A stretch of 64,000 bases of DNA from Nonomuraea candida (lineage in GTDB: Bacteria > Actinomycetota > Actinomycetes > Streptosporangiales > Streptosporangiaceae). The stretch spans positions 124,001 through 188,000 of the forward strand of contig NZ_JOAG01000006.1 of the NCBI RefSeq assembly GCF_000725485.1, written 5' to 3'. The notes beneath the pieces were generated by a model. It did no database searches. It was not told the DNA's origin and worked only from the letters and a program-made list of their open reading frames with translations. The translations under genes and the position numbers were made by a program. Every line of letters starts with the position of its first letter. Position 1 is the stretch's first letter. Positions 39,437-46,862 of this stretch are shown piece by piece.

Positions 39437-39935
39437 AATCCCAACAGCGCACCGCCGACGAACGGACACCCCGCAAGGGGGGCCAGGAGTCAGAGCGGGG
39501 ACGCGCTCGCAACATGACAATCAGTGGGCACCATCGCCAGAAGAATGGTCCGGGACAGGTAGCTAAGCCGCAAGCGACCCGCCTGTCTCGTGAGGTGGAG
39601 AAGAGAAAAAGACGGCTGTCATTCGCCGCGCCCCAGTCATAAAAAGGTCCGTGAAACTTCCGCGTCCGAAAACCATGGGCTCGCATGTGCGAGCAATACT
39701 GGCTCTGGGTTGGAACCTGATTCGATAGCTTTCGAGCGTACGGGCTCGCATCTCGTGTCCGTACGTTCGGCCTTCTGTCGAATCCCTTCCCCAATGCGAA
39801 ATGATGAGAACGCAAAGATGCTTCCCCTAACTCATCCCCTTATACACGGACGCAGGTTCAACATCGGGCCACCCGTGTGACCCCTTCAGGAGTACCAATT
39901 TGAAATTATTACATGATGCCCGATAAGGACTAGAA

Positions 39936-40367
39936 ATGGCTGATCGCAAGATTGACCCCCTCGTACTTAGGCGGATGTTCGAGGAGGGCAAGACTTACCG
40001 CGAGATTGCAACGTATTTCAACGTGACCATCAGCGGGGTACAGCAAGCCGCCGAAAAGATGGGACTTCGTCGGCAGACCGTTAGTCACAAGAAGTACATC
40101 CCCTGGACCGTTGATGTCGAGCACAGACAGACCGGGCCGATTACGAACCTGCGTAACCTCAGCAAGGTTGCGCAGGGACAGCAGGTCCCCCTGGCCAAGC
40201 TGAACACTGGCCTGCGGTGGGCTACCCGCCTCTATGAGGACGGCCTGGACATCGACTACGACCGCACTATCGGGTTCTACGAGCGCCCGGCCAACGAGGA
40301 CAACTGGCACATCAAGATGGTCCTCAAAGACGTGGGCGAGGCACTGAAACCCTCTCAGTCGCAATAA
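39936..40367 (+). CDS. HTH DNA-binding protein, candidate immunity repressor
   Basis: 143 residues. An N-terminal helix-turn-helix, MFEEGKTYREIATYFNVTIS then GVQQAAEKMGL, resembles resolvase or Hin-type arrays. It is followed by YIPWTVDVEHRQTGPITNLR and LRWATRLYEDGLDIDYDR, a pattern of small actinophage regulators (tryptophan then His, LR, then W and a DYD-like end). It is first in the early operon, behind the motif-bearing promoters, the position of a regulator of lysogeny. A hairpin follows the stop. Repressor function is inference. An activator or Cro-like role is possible. Confidence 0.6.
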   Translation: MADRKIDPLVLRRMFEEGKTYREIATYFNVTISGVQQAAEKMGLRRQTVSHKKYIPWTVDVEHRQTGPITNLRNLSKVAQGQQVPLAKLNTGLRWATRLYEDGLDIDYDRTIGFYERPANEDNWHIKMVLKDVGEALKPSQSQ

Positions 40368-40375
40368 ACGGCGCG

Positions 40376-40397
40376 CGGCCCCCTCGGAAGGGGGCCG
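40376..40397 (+). terminator. Hairpin after the HTH gene
   Basis: CGGCCCCCT pairs perfectly with AGGGGGCCG around a CGGA loop, nine bases past the stop. There is no T-run. It would separate the regulator from the replication genes or attenuate between them. Confidence 0.65.
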
Positions 40398-40428
40398 TGC
40401 CCACCCCCTCAGAGATAAGGAAAGCCGA

Positions 40429-40698
40429 GTGGCATTCACCGGACCAGAGGACTTCAACGACGACTACACCGGCGACTCCATGGTGAACTTCTATGAGGCC
40501 ACCTTCGCGCGGGCGGATAAGTGCATCGGCCCGGCCGGCACGCTCTATGAGATCTGCGCCACCGGTGGAAACGCGACGGTCGCCAACGTCATGGCCGCGC
40601 TCTCGCAACTCCCCCAAGACGTGATACTCCGCAACGCCTTCTACGACGAGTGCGACGAGGACCCCGACGTCTTCATCACCTTCTGGCGCGCAGCTTAA
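40429..40698 (+). CDS. Small acidic phage protein, unknown
   Basis: 89 residues from a GTG with an AAGGAAAG ribosome site. It is rich in Asp and Glu (FTGPEDFNDDYTGDSMVNFY, DECDEDPDVFITFWRAA) and has no Cys-pair or membrane segment. No family is recognised. Its position between the regulator and the Cas4-like nuclease, and its acidity, would suit a DNA-mimic or a small replication accessory protein. That is only a guess. Confidence 0.7.
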   Translation: MAFTGPEDFNDDYTGDSMVNFYEATFARADKCIGPAGTLYEICATGGNATVANVMAALSQLPQDVILRNAFYDECDEDPDVFITFWRAA

Positions 40699-40713
40699 AA
40701 ATTTTTACTTCCC

Positions 40714-40730
40714 AACTGGAAGTTGGAAAC
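40714..40730 (+). repeat. 17-bp motif, copy D
   Basis: AACTGGAAGTTGGAAAC, preceded by CC so that CCAACT-GGA-AGTTGG is a perfect inverted repeat. It lies 15 bases past one stop and just before the Cas4-like start. Confidence 0.85.
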
Positions 40731-40734
40731 GCTA

Positions 40735-41517
40735 TTGCACAGACGAACATCGGTATCCCGCCTCACGTCCATCGCCCGCTGCGGCCTGTCCTACGAACTG
40801 GAGCGCGTCCGACATCTTTCTTCTCTCCCAGCCGGGTGGCTCATCCAGGGGACCGCCATCCACGAGGCGGCCGACGCCTGGGAGAAGTCCCTCCGGCAGA
40901 TGCCCGTCGAGCAAGCCCAGGAGGTCTTCAAGGCCACCTGGAGAAAGGAGATCGCCAAGGCTGACGAGGCCGAACCCGACCGCGAACGGTGGCTCGTAGG
41001 CGGCCGGAAGAAGGTCGTCAACGACCTGCGCGACCGCTACGAAGGCGGCCTGGCCCAGGTGTACGACTACATCGACTACAACCTCAGCGACCACGGCCTA
41101 CGGCCCTACCTGCTGCCGGACGGGTCGCCCGCCGCCGAGGTGGGCTTTGAGATCGAGTTCGCCGACGTGGCCGTACGCGGCTACATCGACCTGCTCATGC
41201 AAGACACCCGCACGGGCGAGCTGCTGGTCCGCGACATCAAAAGCGGGGCCAAGACGCCGGCTGTGCCCTTCCAGCTCATCGTCTACCGCCAAGCCGTGCG
41301 CGAGGTCCTGGACGAGGACGTCAGCTTCGGCGACTTCTTCATGACCCGCGACGGCAAACCCACCCCACCCATCGACCTGACCACGCTCGACGAAGAACTG
41401 ATCAAGGATTGGTTCGTCCGCCAGGTCAACCTGGCCGAGCAAGGTCTCTTCCTCCCCAACCCAGGCGACGCATGCCGCACCTGCGGCGTCGCCCCCCACT
41501 GCCCTCTCATGAACTAG
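40735..41517 (+). CDS. Cas4-like PD-(D/E)XK exonuclease
   Basis: About 260 residues. SVSRLTSIARCGLSYELERV holds the first Cys. GTAIHEAADAWE is RecB motif I. VRGYIDLLMQDTRTGELLVR and DIKSGAK give the D...DxK metal site. QLIVYRQAV is the QxxxY motif, and CRTCGVAPHC supplies three more Cys for an iron-sulfur cluster. Relatives in L5-type phages are called Cas4-family exonucleases and probably process DNA ends in replication or recombination. A TTG at 40723, inside the motif, is an alternative start. Confidence 0.85.
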   Translation: MHRRTSVSRLTSIARCGLSYELERVRHLSSLPAGWLIQGTAIHEAADAWEKSLRQMPVEQAQEVFKATWRKEIAKADEAEPDRERWLVGGRKKVVNDLRDRYEGGLAQVYDYIDYNLSDHGLRPYLLPDGSPAAEVGFEIEFADVAVRGYIDLLMQDTRTGELLVRDIKSGAKTPAVPFQLIVYRQAVREVLDEDVSFGDFFMTRDGKPTPPIDLTTLDEELIKDWFVRQVNLAEQGLFLPNPGDACRTCGVAPHCPLMN

Positions 41518-41524
41518 GAGAACC

Positions 41525-42583
41525 ATGAACAAGATCGAACGCTTCATCGCCGAGGCGGGCAAGAAAGGCGTCTATTCCACCAAGATCTACCGCAAGTTCG
41601 GCATCACAAGGGAGGAGTTGGAGGCGGAGCTGCCGGGGATGGCCGTCGAGACCTTCACGTTTCCCAGCACAGGCGGCAGGCCCGCGCAGGTCTACCGGTA
41701 CGTGGGACCCGATCTGGAGGCGGCACCGGACCTACAAGTCGGCGGGGGCGCGACCAGCCACTTCGATGAGCTCAAGCATGTAGACGAGGAGGGCGAGCAC
41801 TGGTTCGCACGCGAACTGCTCATGGGTCAGACATTCAAATATGCCAGATGGAAGGACGCGGAGAAGGCAGTCCATCGCGCCGTCACTGCGATCACCAACA
41901 CTCAGGGCGTTTCCGCAGGTCAGGCCAATATTCGGGAGGTCCTGCATAATGTGCGGGTCGGCTTTGGGGAACGATCCGTGAAGGACTATCGGCTCACCCG
42001 CTTCGCCTGCTACATGATCGTGATGAACGGTGACCCGACTAAGCCAGAGATCGCAGCAGCGCAAACCTACTTCGCAGTTAAGACCCGAGAGGCCGAACTT
42101 GCGCAGTCCGCCCAGCCGGTCAAGCTGACCCGTCTGGACCTGGCGAAGTACTGGCACGAGGCCGAGGAGCGAGCAGCGATCGGGTCGGCCCGTGTCAAGG
42201 AGCTGGAGTCCGAAGTCAAGGAACTGGTCCCAAGGACCGTTGCCGCCTACGCCGCCGAGGAGCGCAACGACGGCCAAGCCGTCTGGGACCTCAAGGCATC
42301 GCTCGCTGACATCTTCGGATGCAAGCAGACTCTCGTCTTGAGGGCTCTAGCGGGCCTGAGTGCGCTGACAGCCGAGAGCAGAGGAGCGGGCAGGTACAAG
42401 TACCTGGTCGCACCCGAGTGGAAGGACGTCCTCTTCAACACCCCGAGCATCTACGAGGATGAGGAAGGCGTCGAGCACGTCTACGAGGACGGCCCTGTCC
42501 GTGTGAGGTCGGGCATGCAGATCGCATTCTTGAAGCGCGTGGAAGCGGTGCACAAGCAGCGGCGGGCGCTCAGGGCCGCCTGA
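41525..42583 (+). CDS. DinD-like protein with N-terminal winged helix
   Basis: 352 residues. Residues 1-55 (ERFIAEAGKKGVYSTKIYRK) look like a winged-helix DNA-binding part. Residues about 70-200 match DinD: HFDELKHVDEEGEHWFAREL, FKYARWKDAEKAVHRAV, VKDYRLTRFACYMIVMNGDP and AAQTYFAVKTREAEL. About 150 C-terminal residues form a coiled stretch then an unknown domain. Escherichia coli DinD disassembles RecA filaments, and phage relatives act as antirepressors. Either could serve early infection or induction. It is directly followed by the ATPase gene. Confidence 0.8.
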   Translation: MNKIERFIAEAGKKGVYSTKIYRKFGITREELEAELPGMAVETFTFPSTGGRPAQVYRYVGPDLEAAPDLQVGGGATSHFDELKHVDEEGEHWFARELLMGQTFKYARWKDAEKAVHRAVTAITNTQGVSAGQANIREVLHNVRVGFGERSVKDYRLTRFACYMIVMNGDPTKPEIAAAQTYFAVKTREAELAQSAQPVKLTRLDLAKYWHEAEERAAIGSARVKELESEVKELVPRTVAAYAAEERNDGQAVWDLKASLADIFGCKQTLVLRALAGLSALTAESRGAGRYKYLVAPEWKDVLFNTPSIYEDEEGVEHVYEDGPVRVRSGMQIAFLKRVEAVHKQRRALRAA

Positions 42584-43477
42584 ATGCTGCTGCTCACCCA
42601 CGCGAAGCGGAAGGCCAAATCCGCGGGTGCCCCCATCCCCGTCGTGTGGCAGACCCTCGCCGACAACACAGTCCACTTCCGCCGCTCTCAGGTCGCCATG
42701 GTGGCTGCCGCCCCAGGTGTCGGCAAAAGTGCGTACACCTTGAATCTGGCGATCCGATCAGGTGCTCACGGCATCTACATGTCGGCCGACAGCGACGAGG
42801 TCACCCAGGCCATCCGAGCAGCCGCGATCCTGACCGGCGACCGCGTCCAGGACATCGAAGCCGCCTACAAGCAAGAGAAGGGAGCCAAGTACGACAAGGC
42901 CCTCAAGGAGTTCACGCGGGTCTGGTTCGACTTCGATGCGGCACCGTCTCTGAAGGCCATCGAGGAAGAGGTACTTGCCTACGCCTACATGTACGGCAAG
43001 TGGCCTGAGCTGCTGGTTCTCGACAACCTCGCCAACGTCTTCGACGAGAGCGGCGGGGAGGGCTTCACCTCTCTGGAGTCCACCATGAGCTTCCTGGTGG
43101 ACCTGGCCCGCAAGACCGAGGCCGCCGTCGTCGTCCTGCACCACGTGGTGGGAGACGCCGAGTCGGGCGATCAGCCGCTCAAGCTCAAGGACATCCGAGG
43201 AAAGATCACCAAGCTCCAGACCCTCGTGCTGGGCCTGGCCTACACCGACACCTTCACCCCGCAAGGCCGAGCGCTCGGGGTGTACGTGCTCAAGAACCGA
43301 AGCGGCAAAGCCTCGGCGGCCGGCGACCTGATGATCGAGCTGAACGCCGACCTGGACCGGATGCTCATCAACGACATGGAGCAAGGAGGAGGTGTGCCCG
43401 ACGATGTATGGGAGGAGTTCAAGACGGCAGTCGAGGCCGAGGGAGCACCGGAGCGGCGCATCTATGAAGAGATGTGA
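42584..43477 (+). CDS. RecA/DnaB-like ATPase (replicative helicase type)
   Basis: 297 residues. VAMVAAAPGVGKSAYTLNLA is Walker A, then YMSADSDEVTQAIRAAA. ELLVLDNLANVFDES is Walker B, and VVVLHHVVGD is the sensor His strand. The fold is that of DnaB-like helicases of cluster A phages (single RecA core without the DnaB N-domain). It probably unwinds DNA with the primase encoded downstream. The ATG follows the DinD-like TGA directly, and the end overlaps the endonuclease gene by 14 bases. Confidence 0.8.
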   Translation: MLLLTHAKRKAKSAGAPIPVVWQTLADNTVHFRRSQVAMVAAAPGVGKSAYTLNLAIRSGAHGIYMSADSDEVTQAIRAAAILTGDRVQDIEAAYKQEKGAKYDKALKEFTRVWFDFDAAPSLKAIEEEVLAYAYMYGKWPELLVLDNLANVFDESGGEGFTSLESTMSFLVDLARKTEAAVVVLHHVVGDAESGDQPLKLKDIRGKITKLQTLVLGLAYTDTFTPQGRALGVYVLKNRSGKASAAGDLMIELNADLDRMLINDMEQGGGVPDDVWEEFKTAVEAEGAPERRIYEEM

Positions 43478-43895
43478 GCGCTGCGGTCTCAACCGCCAAG
43501 AGCGCTTCTACAGCGGGCCGCGCGGCAGGATCTGCTCGACCTGCCAGAAGAAGGCCCGATCCGACGCCCACCACCGCCGCAGAGTCGGCAAGACCTACGG
43601 GCTGGAGCCCGGCGAGTATGACGTGCTGTTCGTCGCCCAAAATGGCGCCTGCGCCATCTGCCAGGGCACCAGGCGTCAGCGCCTGTCGGTGGACCACGAC
43701 CACCGCGATGGAGTCGTACGCGGCCTGCTGTGCCGCATGTGCAACGGACGGCTGCTGACGGCAGCTCGTGACAGGCCGGACGTCCTTCGGGCCGCCGCCG
43801 CCTATCTGGAACGCCCCCCAGCGATCGACGTCCTCGGGTACCGCTACGCATCCGAGGAAGCCAACAACAACAGCCGCCAGAGGAGAAAGCGATGA
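43464..43895 (+). CDS. Recombination endonuclease VII (HNH)
   Basis: 143 residues. CERCGLNRQERFYSG and ICSTCQKKARSDAHH form a Cys-pair treble-clef. YDVLFVAQNGACAICQGTR and SVDHDHRDGVVRGLLCRMCN are the T4 endonuclease VII zinc/His core with the DHDH catalytic pair. It resolves branched DNA before packaging. An ATG at 43464 gives the natural start. The product ends in an Arg/Lys-rich tail. Confidence 0.9.
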   Translation: MKRCERCGLNRQERFYSGPRGRICSTCQKKARSDAHHRRRVGKTYGLEPGEYDVLFVAQNGACAICQGTRRQRLSVDHDHRDGVVRGLLCRMCNGRLLTAARDRPDVLRAAAAYLERPPAIDVLGYRYASEEANNNSRQRRKR

Positions 43896-44029
43896 AGTAC
43901 TACAGCTCGACCCCGCCCCGCGACCTGTCCCGTCCCCACACCCGAGACAAGCGGCCCGGCAACCCGGCTGTCATGGCAGCGCTGGAGGCTGCCCTTTTGC
44001 GTGCCCGCAAACTGGAAGTTGGAAGCTAG
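43892..44029 (+). CDS. Small basic phage protein
   Basis: 45 residues: MKYYSSTPPRDLSRP, then HTRDKRPGNPAVMAALEAAL, ending LRARKLEVGS. It begins inside the endonuclease end (ATG at 43892), and its stop codon overlaps the primase GTG. Its last codons are formed by copy E of the 17-bp motif. It has no known family. Confidence 0.6.
   Translation: MKYYSSTPPRDLSRPHTRDKRPGNPAVMAALEAALLRARKLEVGS
44010..44026 (+). repeat. 17-bp motif, copy E
   Basis: AACTGGAAGTTGGAAGC, two bases before the GTG start of the primase zinc-finger frame and inside the end of the small gene before it. Confidence 0.85.
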
Positions 44030-44401
44030 TGGAGCTGCCCATCACCCCGCTCCTGGAGTACTTCGGAGCGAGCGTTCCCCACGTGGAGCAAGGAGGACGT
44101 TGGCGCTCGATGCGCTGCCCCTTTCCACGACGACACCCAAGCCTCGGCCAGCGTCCGGTACGAGGCGTTCAACTGCAACGCCTGCGGCACGAAGGGCAAC
44201 GCCTTCACGCTGCTGCGGAGAGTCGAGCTAGATGAAGGCGATAGTCCCCAGTCAGTCCTCCAGGACGTTTACGGAGAAGACCTCGAAGGAGTACCACGAC
44301 CAGCTCGACGACGAGGCTTTGGCCTACCTGACGGGCCCGGAACGCATGCTGTCCGAAGAGGTCATCGCAAGGTACAGACTCGGCGTCGTCCGTTCTCCTA
44401 G
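44029..44401 (+). pseudogene. Primase CHC2 zinc-finger domain with an internal frameshift
   Basis: From GTG 44029 the frame reads TPLLEYFGASVPHVEQGGRW, then RSMRCPF up to about 44124. The matching second half HDDTQASASVRYEAFNCNAC then GTKGNAFTLLRRVELDEG is in the next frame from 44126 to a stop at 44399-44401. Together they give CPFHDD...FNCNACGTKGNAF, the DnaG zinc-finger. One extra base at 44122-44125 (CTTTCC) breaks it. As read, the first frame ends at 44235 in unrelated residues. A sequencing error, a real mutation or programmed frameshifting could explain this. Confidence 0.75.
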
Positions 44402-44870
44402 CCCCGGCCACGAGTCCGTACGCGGCTACCTGTCCATCCCCTACCTGACCCCGTTCGGGGAGTGCATCTCGATCCGCTTCCGGCGACTCGGTGAAGGCCC
44501 CGGACCCAAGTACCGCTCTACTGCCGGAGACATCCCCCGCATGTTCGGGACCGAGGCGCTCCAGCGCGGTACACGCAACATCTGCGTGACCGAGGGCGAG
44601 TTCGACTCGATCGTGGCCGACATGTGCGGCCTGCCCGCCGTGGCCATCCCCGGAGCCAACTCCTGGGAGAACGTCTGGCGAAGGCTGCTGGTGCAGTTCG
44701 ACGCCGTCTACATGCTCCACGACGACGACGAGCCCGGCCGCGAGCTGGTGGCCAAGGTCGCCAACAGCGGTCTGGACAACGTCCGCCCCATCCCGATGAC
44801 GGGCGGGGACGTTACTTCTTTCTACGCCGCCCATGGCAGAGATGGGCTCCGAGCCAAGCTCGGTGCCTGA
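44232..44870 (+). CDS. DNA primase TOPRIM part
   Basis: 212 residues. EYHDQLDDEALAYLTGPERM and LSEEVIARYRLGVV match the linker of phage DnaG-type primases. ICVTEGEFDSIVADMCGLPA is TOPRIM motif I with its catalytic Glu, and AVYMLHDDDEPGRELVAKVA gives the DxD. The ATG at 44232 directly follows an in-frame TAG and overlaps the zinc-finger frame, so zinc and catalytic domains are on separate, overlapping frames. As I recall, two-frame primases also occur in L5-like phages. Confidence 0.85.
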   Translation: MKAIVPSQSSRTFTEKTSKEYHDQLDDEALAYLTGPERMLSEEVIARYRLGVVRSPSPGHESVRGYLSIPYLTPFGECISIRFRRLGEGPGPKYRSTAGDIPRMFGTEALQRGTRNICVTEGEFDSIVADMCGLPAVAIPGANSWENVWRRLLVQFDAVYMLHDDDEPGRELVAKVANSGLDNVRPIPMTGGDVTSFYAAHGRDGLRAKLGA

Positions 44871-44890
44871 ACCCCATTCCCATACCCAGA

Positions 44891-44907
44891 TACTGGAAGT
44901 TGGTAAC
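44891..44907 (+). repeat. 17-bp motif, copy F
   Basis: TACTGGAAGTTGGTAAC, three bases before the GTG at 44911. Upstream CATACCCAGA resembles the flanks of copies G and I. Confidence 0.9.
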
Positions 44908-44910
44908 ACA

Positions 44911-45348
44911 GTGAACAGCGAGCAGCTCGCCAAGGAAGTCCTCGACGCCGTCCTCGCCGTGCAGGGCCGCATCCTCAGCGTCGGCGCGCAGCAGTACGAG
45001 GAGGAGCACGGCCAGAAGTTCGAGCTGATGAGCCTCCAGGAGATCATCCAGTACGCGATGGAGGAGGTCGAAGACGGCATCGCCTACAACGTGATGCTGC
45101 GCTACAAGCTCCGCCTTCTGAAGGACGCCATCGAGTCCGCCTTCGCGGGCTACGCCACCAACAAGGCCCGCCACGCCAGGCCCGCCCAGGTCGTCCCTGA
45201 CCCCACCGTCACCCCGGCCCCTGCCCAGATGCAGGCCCCGATGCAGTCGTCGGCCCCGCAGCAGCCCCAGACGCTCTACCAGCAGTACGGCTCCGTCCCG
45301 GTCGGGGGCTACAACGTGGCCGACCTCATCAACGGGCGGTCCTACTGA
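44911..45348 (+). CDS. Phage protein with disordered Pro/Gln tail, unknown
   Basis: 145 residues. Helical residues 1-90 include EEHGQKFELMSLQEIIQYAM and EEVEDGIAYNVMLRYKLRLL. The tail TVTPAPAQMQAPMQSSAPQQ and then YQQYGSVPVGGYNVADL is disordered. No catalytic motif is seen. The place between primase and small proteins suggests a replication accessory or scaffold. Unrecognised otherwise. Confidence 0.75.
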   Translation: MNSEQLAKEVLDAVLAVQGRILSVGAQQYEEEHGQKFELMSLQEIIQYAMEEVEDGIAYNVMLRYKLRLLKDAIESAFAGYATNKARHARPAQVVPDPTVTPAPAQMQAPMQSSAPQQPQTLYQQYGSVPVGGYNVADLINGRSY

Positions 45349-45488
45349 TGCACGAGTTCATCGAGCAGGCCGCAGAGGACGCCTGGACCGCCTTCGCCGA
45401 GCTGACGGCGAACGGCTTCGACGACGACCAGGCCGCCAAGCTCGTCCCCACCATCCTGTTCACCGCCGACAGAAGGGCTGGCAAGTGA
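45348..45488 (+). CDS. Small phage protein
   Basis: 46 residues, MHEFIEQAAEDAWTAFAELT, then NGFDDDQAAKLVPTILFTAD. Start and stop overlap its neighbours (TGATG before, GTGA after), typical of a translationally coupled phage operon. No family known. Confidence 0.7.
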   Translation: MHEFIEQAAEDAWTAFAELTANGFDDDQAAKLVPTILFTADRRAGK

Positions 45489-45808
45489 AGATCGCCGGAG
45501 AGTGGGAGCTGGCTCCGGAGGAGCTGGCCGGCCTGTTCCAGGCCAAGGGGTGGTGCTACCACGTCGATGAGGGGCTGATCATCCCCAACGCGGCCACCCT
45601 CGAATCCATGCTCGCCAGGCTGGTGAAGGAGATCCTCACCACCCGCAAGGACATGGTCCAGGGCGGACGCTTCAAGGTCGAGAAGGACCCCGAGGCCCCC
45701 TACAGCTACGACCTGTGGCTGAACCTCGGCTACATCTGGGACGACGACGCCCTGTCCGACGAGGAGCGGGCGATGCTCGACCTCGGCGACGACGAGGACG
45801 ACGAGTGA
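45485..45808 (+). CDS. Phage protein with acidic tail, unknown
   Basis: 107 residues from a GTG. EELAGLFQAKGWCYHVDEGL and PNAATLESMLARLVKEIL make an alpha/beta start. It ends with the very acidic LSDEERAMLDLGDDEDDE. Overlaps both neighbours by four bases. No function recognised. Confidence 0.75.
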   Translation: MKIAGEWELAPEELAGLFQAKGWCYHVDEGLIIPNAATLESMLARLVKEILTTRKDMVQGGRFKVEKDPEAPYSYDLWLNLGYIWDDDALSDEERAMLDLGDDEDDE

Positions 45809-46014
45809 ACGATCTCCTCATCCGGGCCCGCTACGCCGCGCTCAAGCGGCACAAGAAGCGCCAGCAGAACGGGCTGTGGTGCGAGGCCGACTGCGCCTTC
45901 CACACCGCCGCCAAGCTCACCGCAGAGAAGGTCTGGGCCACCCACATCGGGGGCTGGACCTTCATGTACTGCGACACCGTTGATCGTCTGGCCAAGGAGG
46001 GCCTGTGGGACTGA
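45805..46014 (+). CDS. Small Cys/His phage protein
   Basis: 69 residues from a GTG. WCEADCAFHTAAKLTAEKVW has a CxxxC...H cluster that could bind a metal, and FMYCDTVDRLAKEGLWD closes it. Its end overlaps the phosphoesterase start by ten bases. No family known. Confidence 0.7.
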   Translation: MNDLLIRARYAALKRHKKRQQNGLWCEADCAFHTAAKLTAEKVWATHIGGWTFMYCDTVDRLAKEGLWD

Positions 46015-46823
46015 CCAAGCGAATCGTCGTGATCAGCGACACCCAGATGCCCTACGAGGACAAGCGCGCCATGCGCAACGTCATCCAGTTCATCGGCGAC
46101 TACCAGCCCGACGCCGTCTACCAGATCGGCGACCTGATGGACTACCCGACGCCGTCCCGCTGGAACAAGGGCACGCGCGGCGAGTACGAGCAGCTCGTGA
46201 TCAAGCACTCCGACTACGGCAAGCGCTACTTCTTCGGGCCGATGCGCAGCGTCTACTCCGGCGAGTTCGGCGTCCTTGAAGGAAATCATGATCTTCGCCC
46301 GAGGCAGTACCTCGAAGATCAGGCACCCGCCTTGGCTGAGTTCAGCCAGGCGTTCCACTTCAGCCGCCTGCTCGACTTCGACGGCTTCGGAGTGAAGCTG
46401 ATCCCGCCCTTCCACAAGGTGGGTCCGGACACCGTTCTGATCCACGGCCACGAGATCAAGGGCATGTCCCAGATCGCCGGAACCTCGGCCTACAACCACG
46501 CCGCCAAGGCAGGCGCCAACGTGATCATGGGCCACACCCACAGGTTGGGCATCCGCCGGCACACCTCCCAGTACATCGGAGGCAAGGCCACCCGGCGCTG
46601 GGGCTTCGAGGTCGGCAACCTCATGGACGTCCGCAAGGCCCAGTACTTGGGCGCGGGCGGTGTCGCGAACTGGCAGCAAGGCTTCGGCCTTCTCTACGTC
46701 GGCAAATACGACGTCAGCCCGCACGCCATCGACATCTTCACGGACGGCTCGTTCGTGGTCGAAGGCGAACGCTACGGCGCGCTCAAGCGCGCATCGGACG
46801 GCAAGTTCAAAGCCGCCGCGTAA
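46005..46823 (+). CDS. Metallophosphoesterase
   Basis: 272 residues from a GTG. VVISDTQMPYEDKRA is the first metal site (D-x-Q in place of D-x-H), then QIGDLMDYPTPSRWN, LEGNHDLRPRQYL (GNHD), LIHGHEI and GHTHRLG. These are calcineurin-like motifs II-V. L5-type phages carry a similar gene at the same place. It could hydrolyse nucleotides or DNA ends. Ends 15 bases before motif copy G. Confidence 0.85.
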   Translation: MGLTKRIVVISDTQMPYEDKRAMRNVIQFIGDYQPDAVYQIGDLMDYPTPSRWNKGTRGEYEQLVIKHSDYGKRYFFGPMRSVYSGEFGVLEGNHDLRPRQYLEDQAPALAEFSQAFHFSRLLDFDGFGVKLIPPFHKVGPDTVLIHGHEIKGMSQIAGTSAYNHAAKAGANVIMGHTHRLGIRRHTSQYIGGKATRRWGFEVGNLMDVRKAQYLGAGGVANWQQGFGLLYVGKYDVSPHAIDIFTDGSFVVEGERYGALKRASDGKFKAAA

Positions 46824-46838
46824 TTCCGCATGCCCTGA

Positions 46839-46855
46839 TACTGGAAGTTGGTAAC
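46839..46855 (+). repeat. 17-bp motif, copy G
   Basis: TACTGGAAGTTGGTAAC, preceded by ATGCCCTGA as in copy I, seven bases before the TTG at 46863. Confidence 0.9.
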
Positions 46856-46862
46856 CCCTCCC

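Larger units (their letters stand above)
39089..39935. promoter_or_regulatory. Phage control region (non-coding)
   Basis: Nearly 850 bases without a convincing gene. It holds three copies of the phage 17-bp motif, two sigma70-like promoters pointing to the plus-strand early genes, the inverted repeat GCTCGCATGTGCGAGC at 39679-39694, and CGTACGG/CCGTACG arms at 39737-39743 and 39759-39765. An open minus-strand frame at 39435-39815 has no recognisable protein character. Confidence 0.6.

Noticed and set aside
39435..39815. Minus-strand frame of 126 codons in the phage control region
   Set aside because: Composition is unlike a protein, there is no ribosome site, and it crosses inverted repeats and promoter elements.
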